Source: Strongyloides papillosus (taxonomy: Eukaryota > Nematoda > Chromadorea > Rhabditida > Strongyloididae). From it: a stretch of 64,000 nucleotides of DNA. Of the stretch, positions 37,887 to 48,200 are shown piece by piece (the first letter of the stretch is position 1; each line of letters opens with the position of its first letter). The DNA lies in the NCBI GenBank assembly GCA_005656395.1, contig SRSI01000009.1, positions 1,674,001 through 1,738,000 of the forward strand. Direction: 5' to 3'. The notes below the pieces were generated by a model. It was not told the DNA's origin and did not search any database. It saw only the letters and a list, made by a program, of their open reading frames with translations. The position numbers and the translations under genes were made by a program.

Positions 37887-39226
37887 CTAGCATATTGAAA
37901 GCTTAGCAAAACATATCAACAAACTCTCCATTTCGTACGTTCCGTAATATTTATTTGTATAGTCTTCCAAAAAGAGTACTTCTTTAAGTTCACCGTCATC
38001 ATGGGTAAATAAAGTGTCCGTGTCCGCATCCGTATCCTTGATTTCTTTCTCATCTTTAACAGGCAAATTAGGTGATTGATCATTGCCACAACTGTTGTGA
38101 TTCTCATTATTTATTAATCCATGAGTTTCTAATGCTCTATAAAATACAGTATCTTCTGGACAAGTATTTCTTTTTGTATAAGATGAGTTGCTTTGACATA
38201 ATCTACTGGAAGTTGAATTTTCACTATTCCTACTAGAGCTTTCTTTTTCACTAAAGCATTGACTACTGAGATTTTGTTTTTTGCTAAGGTATTGACTACT
38301 AAAATTACTACTCGTACTTTGGTCTATATTATTCCAAGGGACATTGTTTGAAGATTGATCATTATGTGAAGCGTTATCGTAACTGTACCCTAAACCACTG
38401 GAAATTTCATCTCTTCTTTCCTTGTATTTCGGATACTCATAACTTCCAAATGTCCTTTGAAATACTCTTTTAGGTTTGGGTTTTTGTGGTGGATTTCCTC
38501 TGGTACTCTCCCTGGAGGGTTGTTCAATATTCCTCTTTTTTACAACTGGACTATTATCAAATTTATGATAACTATTTTCGTTTGGAAAAGAAATCCTACT
38601 GAAGATGTCTGGAGTACTTTCACAAGTTGGAAATATATACTTTTTTTTCACTTTACTTTTTTTTGGCTCATCTGTTTTCAGAACATTAGCTTTCGATTTT
38701 AGCCCTTCTCTTGAAGGTTGAACTTTTAAATGACTTTTAGCTTGATTTACATTACTTCTATTTTGCAAAACTTTCTCTTCATTTTTCGTACTCAGGTACA
38801 TAGGTTTCTCGTAAGTATTTCTACTTGCCACTGGGTTTTTGTTATCGTTCTTCCTTTTTTTGACTTTAGTTTGACGACAAAACTGCGCTGCCTTCAAGGA
38901 ATGACCAGATAGATTAATACTAACAAGATATGTAGGAACTCGACCTTTAATTTCATTAACCTTGGCTCCTTCTATACTTTCTATATACTTTGCAACAGTT
39001 TTAATTGATTTATCATTACCATATCGTTGATTGTAAGCATAATCTACTAAGTTTAAATTGTACGTTTCCCTAAAAAAATATATTTTCTTAATTATCTTAT
39101 AATTTAACAAGCTTACTTCACTCTACTAATTATGAGTCCTAAATCAACTTTATCTTTACCCAGAAGCGCCGACTTAACGTACCCTACGACGTTCTCAGGA
39201 CTATAAACACTTGCACTTGTCGTCAT
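37887..39226 (-). CDS. Possible LOTUS-domain protein with disordered tail
   Basis: Exons 39226-39117 and 39069-37887 give 430 residues. The first ~85 residues form a compact helical domain: VVGYVKSALLGKDKVDLGLI, ISRVKETYNLNLVDYAYNQR, then SIKTVAKYIESIEGAKVNEI ending in the strand VPTYLVS. This order (helix, Lys-X-Gly/Val segment, helix, conserved lES-I-G-V) resembles LOTUS/OST-HTH domains of TDRD5/7 and nematode germ-granule proteins. The rest is basic, then Ser/Asn-rich and disordered, with repeated QPSRE motifs and SSQ-YLS/CFS repeats, ending acidic. The LOTUS assignment is by pattern only. Codon use is less AT-biased than neighbours, especially in exon 1. It is convergent with the GEF gene, stops 97 bp apart. 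Confidence 0.6.
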
Positions 39227-39515
39227 TAGAAATAAAAAAACTACTTAGACAAAATGTTTCATCTAGTACATTTTTTCTAGCAGAATATCTCTACAAGACA
39301 TAAATAAATTTAATGAAATAATTTGAATCTGTGTGCTTTTAAACAGAAAATTTGAGATTATCACAATTAGCTTTTATTTTTTGAATTTTGTGTTGTTATT
39401 ATTCTGCATAAGATATTGTGTTTTTCTATTATACTTTCCCAAAAATTTGTTTGTTATAGAAATTAGACATGCTTAAATAATTTATACATTGAATAAAAAT
39501 TATTTTACTTCTGAC

Positions 39516-40019
39516 ATGACTGATTTTCCTTTGATAATAGAACCAGGTGATAAAATCTTATTTTCTTCAAAATTCCTTGGTGATCAAGCTTGTGCAGTAA
39601 CAATAAATGTTAAAAATTCTACAAAAGAACATCAAGCATGTAAAGTGAAATGTACAAATAATGAAATGTTTAAGATCAGACCACCAGTTTCAACAATTAA
39701 ACCAGAAAGTTCTGGTAAAATTGTTATCACATTTAATCCAAAAAAACAAATTCCTGAATGTGGCAAACATTTTTTTAATTTTTATTCCTGTCCATTTGAT
39801 GGTGAACAAAATCCAAGGAAATTTTTTGCTACAGAAAAAGCTAAAGATAGTGTGTCAAAAAAAATATTTGTTGATTTCAAAAAGGAAGAAGATGTTAAGG
39901 AAAATGATAAAGAGAATAAAGAAGTTGAAAAAAAAGATGTTGAGAAAAAGGATAATGAGAAAAAGGATAACGAGAAAAAGGATAATAATGAGAAAAAAGA
40001 TAACGAAAAGAAAGAGTGA
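39516..40019 (+). CDS. MSP-domain protein with charged repeat tail
   Basis: 167 residues from the ATG at 39516; the open frame extends 27 nt upstream only through a TTG codon. Residues ~5-105 form an MSP-type immunoglobulin-like domain: PLIIEPGDKILFSSKF, VTINVKNSTKEHQACKVKCT, FKIRPPVSTIKPESSGKIVI, FNPKKQIPECGKHFFNFY. The C-terminal ~50 residues are Lys/Glu/Asp only, built from KKDNE-like repeats. MSP-domain proteins act in the nematode sperm cytoskeleton or as VAP-like adaptors; a small single-domain form is typical of sperm-specific families. No membrane anchor is present, so it is not VAP. Confidence 0.85.
   Translation: MTDFPLIIEPGDKILFSSKFLGDQACAVTINVKNSTKEHQACKVKCTNNEMFKIRPPVSTIKPESSGKIVITFNPKKQIPECGKHFFNFYSCPFDGEQNPRKFFATEKAKDSVSKKIFVDFKKEEDVKENDKENKEVEKKDVEKKDNEKKDNEKKDNNEKKDNEKKE
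39923..40016 (+). repeat. Coding minisatellite, ~15-nt units
   Basis: Imperfect tandem units of the type GAGAAAAAGGATAAY encode the KKDNE/KKDNNE repeats at the end of the MSP-domain protein. At least four adjacent copies differ by single-base changes or by an added AAT codon, so copy number is probably variable. Confidence 0.75.
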
Positions 40020-40722
40020 TCTTTTAAGATCTTACAATTATAACATTTATTAATGAAAATTTTAATCATAATCTTACTTTTATTTAACATAACACATAAG
40101 AACTTTTTGTTTCTCACTATATTTTTTAGTAATAAATCATTAATTGAACATTAAATTAATATTTAATTAAATAATTTATTTTTTATATCAAGACAATAGA
40201 AAATATTAATCGTTGTTTTTAATATATTATGATTAAGAAAATTGTACTTTATAACTATTTTTTTGTATGTGAATAATTTTATATGTGTTGAATAAATTGA
40301 ATTTTAATTAGTTTAAAGTTTGTTATCTTATATAAACAATAATATAAAGACTGAATATAAAATACTGTCAATTATATGTGTTTACTTAGTCTTTATATTA
40401 CTATAATTTCTTTATTATACAAAATAAGTTTTATATTGAGAGGAGGAGATATAAATCACCTTTTGTGATTGTCAGAAGGTAAAAATCATAATAAAAAGCT
40501 TCTTGACAGTGGTTAGATTAATGATAATATTTAATTATAGTTATAAATCATATTTTTTCTACAATATAATCAAATAATTCTATCAATATAGAATTTTTTT
40601 CATTTTTCTAGTTATATATTTTTTTATTTATTTTAATTTATTTGATTTTATTATTTGCACAAAAATTATTATTCATTATTAGATATAAAATTAATATATA
40701 AATATTACTTTTAGAGATTTAT
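40020..40722. other. Intergenic with small hairpin and possible acceptor
   Basis: 703 bp. A purine-rich patch at 40438-40450 is followed by an imperfect inverted repeat (40470-40478 with 40499-40508, loop about 20 nt). An acceptor-like TTACTTTTAG ends at 40713, nine bases before the next start codon: either a spliced-leader site or an internal acceptor for an unseen exon. No coding frame recognised. Confidence 0.4.
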
Positions 40723-41635
40723 ATGTTAAAAATGATTGTAAGGATGCGAGGTCTTCCTTTTAATTGCACTAAAGATGATGTTGTAAGTTTAATAATCTTA
40801 TGAATTGATAATCACCATAAATTAAATAATTGTCAATATAGAATTAATAAGGCTTTTGTTTTAATAATTTTTGTTTAAAGCTATTATATACAAATACTAC
40901 TGTTATTTCTTTAGTTTATTCAGGTGTGAATAAAATTAACGGTTTACTTTACCATATTTAAAGTATGAAACTTTTTAGGTTAAATTTTTTACGAATGATA
41001 ATTTATCTTCAGGAATTATTGAAAATGGAATAATTTTTATATATAAAAGTGATGGAAAATTGTCAGGAGATGCTTTTGTAATATTTGACAGTGAAATAAA
41101 TTTTAAAAGAGCCTTATTAAATCATAAAAAAAGTATTGGTCAAAGATATATTGAATTATTTAAATCAAACCTTTTTGAATTAAATAAATACTTATTAGAT
41201 GTGAAATTTAATAATCAGTTTCCATTTTTGAAAAAAGATTGTATACGCCTTAGAGGTTTACCTTTTGAAGCTAATATACCACAAATTATAAATTTTCTTG
41301 GTGAATCTGTAAATTTAGTTAAACAGCATGGTATTCACATGATTTTAAATAACAAAGGAGAACCATCAGGTGAAGCATTTATACAATTGATTTCAGAAAA
41401 TGCTGCATTTCAAGCAACATCAAGATTGAACAAAAAATTTATGGTGGTTGGTAAAAAAAAACGTTACATAGAAGTTTTTCAAGTATCTTTTAATGATGTA
41501 AATCTAATTGCTGTACCACAATTTTTAAATACAATATATCAACCAATTTTATCACATACTCCCCATCAAAATATTACTGAAACTACTTATATTACACCCT
41601 CTTTTTACATTCACCAAGAAATGTCAAATTTTTGA
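40723..41635 (+). CDS. ESRP/Fusilli-like protein with only two RRMs
   Basis: Exons 40723-40782 and 40979-41635 give 238 residues. The sequence tracks the second and third RRMs of ESRP/Fusilli (C. elegans SYM-2 class): MIVRMRGLPFNCTKDDVVKF, GDAFVIF and QRYIELFKS for the first; DCIRLRGLPFEANIPQIINF, GIHMILNNKGEPSGEAFIQL and RYIEVFQ for the second. ESRP proteins bind GU-rich RNA and regulate alternative splicing. Full ESRPs also carry an N-terminal exonuclease-like domain and a first RRM; neither is visible in the 700 bp upstream. It could be a truncated paralogue, or a 5' exon could be missing from this model, because TTTTAG at 40713 is in a position to be an internal acceptor. Confidence 0.82.
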
Positions 41636-41929
41636 AATTTGCTATGTTATTATAAATAATAATAATAACTGTTACTATTAAATGTGATAAACTATTAACT
41701 AAGAAGATTATACATTAGAGAATTTTAATTATACAAAAATAATTTTCCCATATCTTACCATTTAAAAGAATATTACTTTTCAAGACTATTATCTTAAATG
41801 CTACATAATTTTCTATTTCCTTTTACTTCATAGTAATTACAAAACAAATTATACATTATTATTTTTTTATAAAAAAGGAAACAATTATCAAATTACGATA
41901 TAATTTAATGTTGTATGAATAAAAAAATA

Positions 41930-42476
41930 TCATAGTTTACAATCTTGCATAATCATCCATCCAATATCTCTTTTTATCCATAAAATAAAATATCTACTTT
42001 TCATAGGTACTCTTTCAGCTGAACTATTATTTACACAATTTCCACGTTCAATTGCTAAAAAAGGTGATAAAGTATGAATTTCATAAGGTTCTTTATTAAT
42101 CATTAATTCATTTCTTTTTTTCAACATTGTATAATAAATTCGTAATGCTAAAAGTTTACAGTATTATTATAAAATATTTAAAAAATCCTTTTTACCGTCA
42201 ATTCCTCTACAAATTGGGACATTAGATGTTAGCAATTCAGCATCTGTATCATACATTGAAACTGCGCCCCCAACATCACCATTTTTGAAACATTCTACTA
42301 GCTAAATAAAAGAAAAGAAACTTTTTATAAGAGATAGTAAATTAAATCAAAATTTATAAAATCGACGTAACTAAAAGACTTACCTCCTTTCCTCTTTCCA
42401 TTATTTCATCATGTGCATTATCTATAATTTTCATAGACATACTCATAGTGTCAAGAATACTTCTAGCACTATTCAT
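41930..42476 (-). CDS. NTF2-like/DUF4440 domain protein
   Basis: Exons 42476-42384, 42301-42196 and 42147-41930 join to 138 residues. The fold pattern is that of the SnoaL/DUF4440 NTF2-like family: an N-terminal helix pair (IIDNAHDEIMERGKELVECF), then KNGDVGGAVSMYDTDAELLT, a PICRGIDALRIYYTML block matching the family's v-x-G-x-eaI-x-f motif, and C-terminal strands ending RYFILWIKRDIGWMIMQDC. Small stand-alone proteins of this family are common in nematodes; most have no proven function. Their cone-shaped pocket may bind ligands or mediate dimerisation. Short introns keep phase throughout. Confidence 0.75.
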
Positions 42477-43248
42477 TTTTAAAAGGAAATAGTTATAGTT
42501 TATAAAATATGTATCAAATAAAATCAGTTAAAATTGCAAATGTTTAAAGGAATAAAATTTTTAACATATAACATATGTTAAACTTACACAAAATTAGTGA
42601 TTTTTAAGTTATTTTGAAGAAATATGTATATATACCCACCATTACAAATATTAAAGTTAACAATTTTATTTTTCTTTCTTAACCTATTTATTAAAATGAT
42701 GGTAAATAGCATTAAAAGATGAGATATATGTATCAAATTATAATCTTTATCACCACTATATTTTTTAATAATAATGATATCCAATGCGACAATCAATTAA
42801 AAAAAATACTTTTATCAGAAATTACATAATTAAAAAAAATAAAGCAATGTGAAATAAATTAATGTAAAATATAAGAAAAAGATTATTTAATGAAACATTA
42901 TTCGCTTTATGATTCAATTGAGAAAAGTGTTTGAATTATATGTAAATGCCAGAAAATATTCTACATTGTAAAGAAAAGTAAGAAAAGTTTTTAACACGCC
43001 TCCAATGGAAGACAGCTGAAAGGAAATTAATGTGAATTAAGTGTGAAGAATAAATTCTATCTGAAATTGTAAATATCAATTTTAAAGTTTTCCAATTTTC
43101 TTTCGTCAAATGACAGCAAAATTCATATATAGAGGAAAAATTAGAGTGTGGTTTAAAAAAAGTTGTTCCTTTGACAAGAAAATATTGCTTCAGTTTGAGG
43201 AAAATTAATCTGCAATGAAAAATCATTAATTGTTAACTGACGATAAAG
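42477..43248. other. Intergenic spacer
   Basis: 772 bp between two minus-strand genes. Contains the 3' flank of the hnRNP M-like gene. Minus frames at 42584-42796 and 42936-43226 are compositionally AT-driven and not supported. A good acceptor-like TTTTCATTGCAG (minus, near 43208) suggests possible alternative 3' splicing, not resolved. Confidence 0.4.
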
Positions 43249-44690
43249 TTAATTACAATTTCTACGAGAAGATGAATATGATCCACCCCGAGGAGCTCCA
43301 TTATTTGAATAATCTCCTCTTGATGGAGGATTGCTTCGATAATCACGAGGATCAGAAGTTTGGTAATCATTCCCTCTTGGAAGAACACCAGCCTGGTAAT
43401 CACGAGGAGTTGTATTTCCATAATCCCTTTGAGAAGATCCATTTCCAGCAAATTCGCCCCTATATCCACCAGATAAACTTGAATAATTTCCCTCATCGAC
43501 ATAACTTTGTTGAAGATTTCTATCTTTAGAATTTAAACTTCCATAACTACTCTGTCTCGGAATATCTTGTTGTGCGCTATAACTTTGCTGTGCTGAAGTA
43601 TACGCTGGAGTACGATTAGCAATAAGTGTTTCAATTATTTTTGTAAGATCTGGTCCAGAATTTTGTTGTGGTTGAGGAGAATCATTCTGACAAAGATGAA
43701 GAATAGAAGGTTTCATACCATGACAACCTTTAGGTAATCCAATTTTTGAACTTGGTCCTCTTGGTTTACTGTCTAATTTAACCATCAATCGACGACCTTC
43801 ATACTCAACATTATTAAGCATTGCAATAGCATTAACTGCTTCTGATTCTTTCTTAAATTCAATTATAGCTTGTCCTTTAGATCTAGATTCTTCATTAAGA
43901 GGAAGATCAATATAAGTGATTTCCCCACAACGAGCAAAAAGATTATATATTTTTCCACAACTAAGTTTGTAATCGAACTAAATGAGAAGAAAAACAAAAT
44001 GAAATAAGAAAAAAGAAAAAAAGAAAACTAACGTTGCAAGCGAAAATACATTTTGAGAGAGGGCCTGTAATTTGTAAGTCTCTAAGAATATCAATAGGAA
44101 TTCCACAATTATCATAATTTTCACGCAAATAGTTTGAAGATCCTCCACGACCGTAGTCATCAACCCCTCTATTTTTGCCCATTGCTAAACGAGCAGGAAT
44201 AATACGGCCGTCTTCATAGAGACAACCGGTATCAAGTGTAACCTTACGGAAGAAAGCTTTTGGATCACGAACAAGGTTAACAACCATCTCACGACCACAG
44301 AAATTATATCTGTTCATCGTATTAACACATTTTTCTGCGTATGATGAATTTTCAAACTCTACGACTGCGCAATTCTTTGATTTACCATTCTTTTCAACTA
44401 AATACTCAACAGTGTTCACACCCCCAACTTCCTTAGCTAACAAATCTTTTAGCTGTTTCCATGTTGTGGAATGATAAAGATTAGAAAAATAAACAATATG
44501 ACTTTCACAAGGAGCATTAGAATCTAAAAATAATAAAAAAAAAAATAAAACAAACGAATACTATAAATTTACCTCTAGAACGCTTCGGAGGAGGACTTCT
44601 ATCTCTTGAATCTCTTTCATTTTCAGGTTTTAGTTCTTTTTCCATCTCATGAGAACGTTTGTTAAACTCAGACTTACGATTATCACTCAT
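43249..44690 (-). CDS. hnRNP M/MYEF2-like RNA-binding protein
   Basis: Exons 44690-44573, 44523-44033 and 43977-43249 give 445 residues. A short Arg/Ser-rich N-terminus (RDSRDRSPPPKRSR) precedes RRM1 (about 48-122: SHIVYFSNLYHSTTWKQLKD, KNCAVVEFEN). A linker follows containing ILRDLQITGPLSKCIFACNF, which corresponds to the hnRNP M segment leading into RRM2 (about 195-275: CGEITYIDLPLNEESRSKGQ, AIIEFKKESEAVNAI). The C-terminal ~150 residues are Gln/Tyr/Gly/Arg-rich with repeated PRDY/SRGDY motifs. hnRNP M proteins bind pre-mRNA in the nucleus and influence splicing. The vertebrate third RRM is not present. Confidence 0.85.
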
Positions 44691-45233
44691 TTTATGTTAA
44701 AAGAAAATTAGTTGTAACCTATAAAGATAAACTATTTAAATAGAAAATACATAGAGAGAAGTGAGATAACACGTTGTATTGAATAGTTGGAAAACTATAC
44801 TACAGAGAAACAATCGAAAATTTATTTGTACTGTGAATTTTACTGTTTAATTTAAATTTTTGTAGCAGAAATTTAAAATATTGGAAAAAAGATATAGGTA
44901 GAGGTGTACAATAGACGTAGTGCCATTACTCTAGAAATACAAAATGCAATAATAGGAATACACTTCGACAAGTACCTTGTACCAACGTTTTTCGTTCTGA
45001 GATGTAGATGTAGTAGTCATATTAAACAACACTGTGAATGGATGTCCCAAATATATGAAAAAACATTGTTCTATTTTTTAATCGAAAAAAATAGTGTAAA
45101 ACACTTTTAAGATTTTTTTTAAAAGTTTCTTATTAAAAAATCTTAATTTAAATATTATTTAATTTTATTTCCATACCTTTTATATAAAAATTTCATTGTA
45201 GCTTAAATTTTCAAATTGTGGTATAGCATAAAA
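44691..45233. other. Divergent promoter region
   Basis: 543 bp between the divergently transcribed hnRNP M-like gene (-) and GCN1 (+); it must contain both promoters. A 68-codon plus frame starting at a GTG (44904) looks spurious. Confidence 0.5.
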
Positions 45234-48200
45234 ATGACAGAAAATGAAAATAAAGAGACTGTTCAGGATGGTGTAAGATAAAAAAAATATTTAAAAAAAT
45301 AATTAAAATTTTTAAGGACCCATTTAAAGTTGCCGTGAAAAAATATTTATCTTCATCAACCAATGATAAGGAAAGTGATCAATTTAAAATGTTTAAAGAT
45401 CTTAGTGAAGGAATAAAAAATGCAAATGGTTAGTTACATTTTTGTAAGAAATTAATTTATTTTATTTTTTTCTAGATATTCCTGAACTTGCTTATAAGGT
45501 GCTCCTTCGTCCAGCCATATCTAACATGGTTCGAAGATTTATAAACAAAGGTAACAAGTCTAATACAAAGTTACTTGTCGATGCATTATCATCTCGTAAT
45601 ATTAAATTGGGACTAAAGTATCTTTGTGATGCAGTGATTTTATCATATCCTAACAATCCAGGATATATCACTAAAGCCACTGCTAAGAATGGTTCTATTT
45701 TAATCAGATGGATTTGTGAATTACTGATGAAGTTAGAGAATATGGGAAATGAAAAGGACTTGGTTGAATGTTCATTTGAAGCATTTGCTGCAATTGGAGT
45801 ACACTCTGTCAGCAATGACATGAGTAAAAAGCTTTCTCAAAAATGTCTTACTAAATTAAGGAAGATTATGAAATTTGATCTTTTGGTAGATATATTTAAA
45901 AAATTATCATCATATCCAGAGGGTGTAGTAGCATTATGTTGTTTGTTATATTCTAAAGATGATCAAATTGATAAAGAAATTATGTTTTTCTTCTGTGAAG
46001 CTTTTTCAAAAGCAATATTGTTACCAAAAATAAAGGCACCTAATTCTCTTATCTGTGGAACATCGGATAATATTAAAAAAATAGCAAAAAATGAGTGGGA
46101 TGAACTTATTATGCCTAATGTCAAGAAAGCTATGCTAAGAAGCCCTGAAGTTGCTACTTTTGGGGTTAGACAACTTATTGAATATTGTTCAATTGATTTA
46201 TCTGGATTTGCTTTAGACATTATGAAGTCACTTGGTGGTGGTTTAATTTCATCAAATGAATCACTTCAAATAAGTACCCTTAATTGTATTGAAACTTTAT
46301 TCAAGAAACTGACATCTGTAAAAGCAGTTGAAGATTGTGTAAATAGTTTGTTTGATGTATTAAACGGCTCTCAAGGAAAAATTACTAATGCTTCACAAAA
46401 AGTTAATGTATTATCTGCTATTGAAAAAGGTACATTGAATTCTGTTTCACCTGGTGATAAAAAAGAAATCGGTAAAGTTGCGAGTAATGTTATTTTAAAA
46501 TTATCTAAACCATTGTCTTCGGAATCTAATGAATCTGCTGTAATTGCTTTTTACCAATGTTTAGGAGAATGGAGTGCCTTATTAACGGAAAAATGTCCAT
46601 CAATTGTTAATATTTTTGAGAATGCATTAAAAATACCTGTGGCTCAAGAACATGTAAGATATTGTGCACTTTTATCAATGACAAGATTTATGGATTGTCA
46701 AGATCCAGTTGATTTTTGTCCGCAATTAAAGAAAATGTTAGAAAGTATTATTGGTGGAAAAAGTAATTTAAATACTGAAACTGTACCAATTATATACATA
46801 TTAACAAAATATGAAGTTATTGAAAAAAATGTTTTGTCAAAAGATTTTTACGAGAAACTATGTAATTTTAAGGCAACTGATGAGATGGAAATTTATGAAA
46901 AATTAGGAAAGGATGGTTTTATATTACTATCTAAACTTATTTTCTTGGTTATAAGTAACAGACCTTATGATGATGTTTTAGGAAATTATCCGGAAATATT
47001 GTTAAAACTTAGTATATTTGGACTTATATATCCAAGTTTTAGTGTAAGGAATTGTTTCCACGATACTATTAAGAAGATTACTAAAAATGATGGATATGTA
47101 TTTGGGGATTTTGCTTTAAATATCTTCTTTAATAACGTTCAAAACGGATACTTTGAAAAGATTTATCTAAAAATAATATCAAAAAATATCTCTGAACCAA
47201 ATGAGGATAAAAAAATTCCCGCTGCTCACTTAGTGAGTGCCATAGAGACTTTAACTCCAGAACCACAGGATGATTCGGTGATGTTATCAAAGTTTAATGA
47301 ATTTCTTGTTACTTTATTACTTGCTTATTCATTAGATAAAGTATTTCATTTATCAGGTGGACAATGGGCTGAAATGGTTCAAAAATATGATTCAACATTG
47401 AAAGTTCTAAATAAAGATGATTTCAGAGATATTCTAATGAAGCGATTGTTTGAATTGTCTATGTTGACTGTAAAAGAAAATGCAATTCAACTTCTAGTTA
47501 GTTTGGAATTTGGAAGACATGAAATAGTTGATTTCATATGGAAATATTTTGAAGATTACTTTAAAGAATTTGAAATTGGTTTTTATTTTAATATACCGGA
47601 AAATAATGTTAAAATTTATCATACACCTAAAAATGTTCTTTTTAACACTTCTGTTATGGAAGATAAAGAATTAGCCAATTTAGATACACGTGGAATGTCA
47701 AAAAAAGAACAAGCTGCGGAAATAGCTTTAAGAAAAGAACTTGCAGAAAAAAGAAGAAAGGAGGGTAAACTTACTGAAGGACAAAAAAAAGCTATCGCTG
47801 AAGAATTGGAGAAAGAATCAGAAATTCGAAAAGAAATGAAAAAACTTTATGAAAATGTTTATGAACCATTTAGACTTCTCATTGCAGCATCTAAGTCAAA
47901 TCCATTAGGAGTTACAAAACACTTGAATATCATGTATGATATTGTTATACCTTTACTTCAATCTGATTTCATCTCTCCTATAGCAGTTGATACACTGTTT
48001 GCGTTCAGAGATGCTATTTTTGAACCATCTCCAGATTATCTCCACCAATTAGTTATTATTACAACACTACGTCTATTTAATTCAAAGAAATTAATTGATG
48101 GTTGGTGTGAGGAGCCATTAAATGATCAATTAAAAAGAATGATTGCTTCCTTAACTTCTATGTGTGCAGTTGTTGCTATACCAGATGAATTTATGACTGA

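Noticed and set aside
39782..40117. Ser/Phe-repeat minus-strand ORF
   Set aside because: Antisense of the KKDNE repeat in the MSP-domain gene; its repeat structure is inherited from that coding minisatellite.
42936..43226. 96-codon minus-strand ORF downstream of the hnRNP M-like gene
   Set aside because: Lies in the probable 3' UTR, with low-complexity hydrophobic and aromatic composition. A nearby acceptor-like site was noted but no joined exon could be supported.
43230..43529. His/Glu/Asn-rich plus-strand ORF
   Set aside because: Shadow of the repetitive tail of the hnRNP M-like gene on the opposite strand.
44904..45110. 68-codon plus-strand ORF in the divergent promoter region
   Set aside because: Starts at GTG, not ATG, lies between two divergent genes and shows no domain or conserved pattern.
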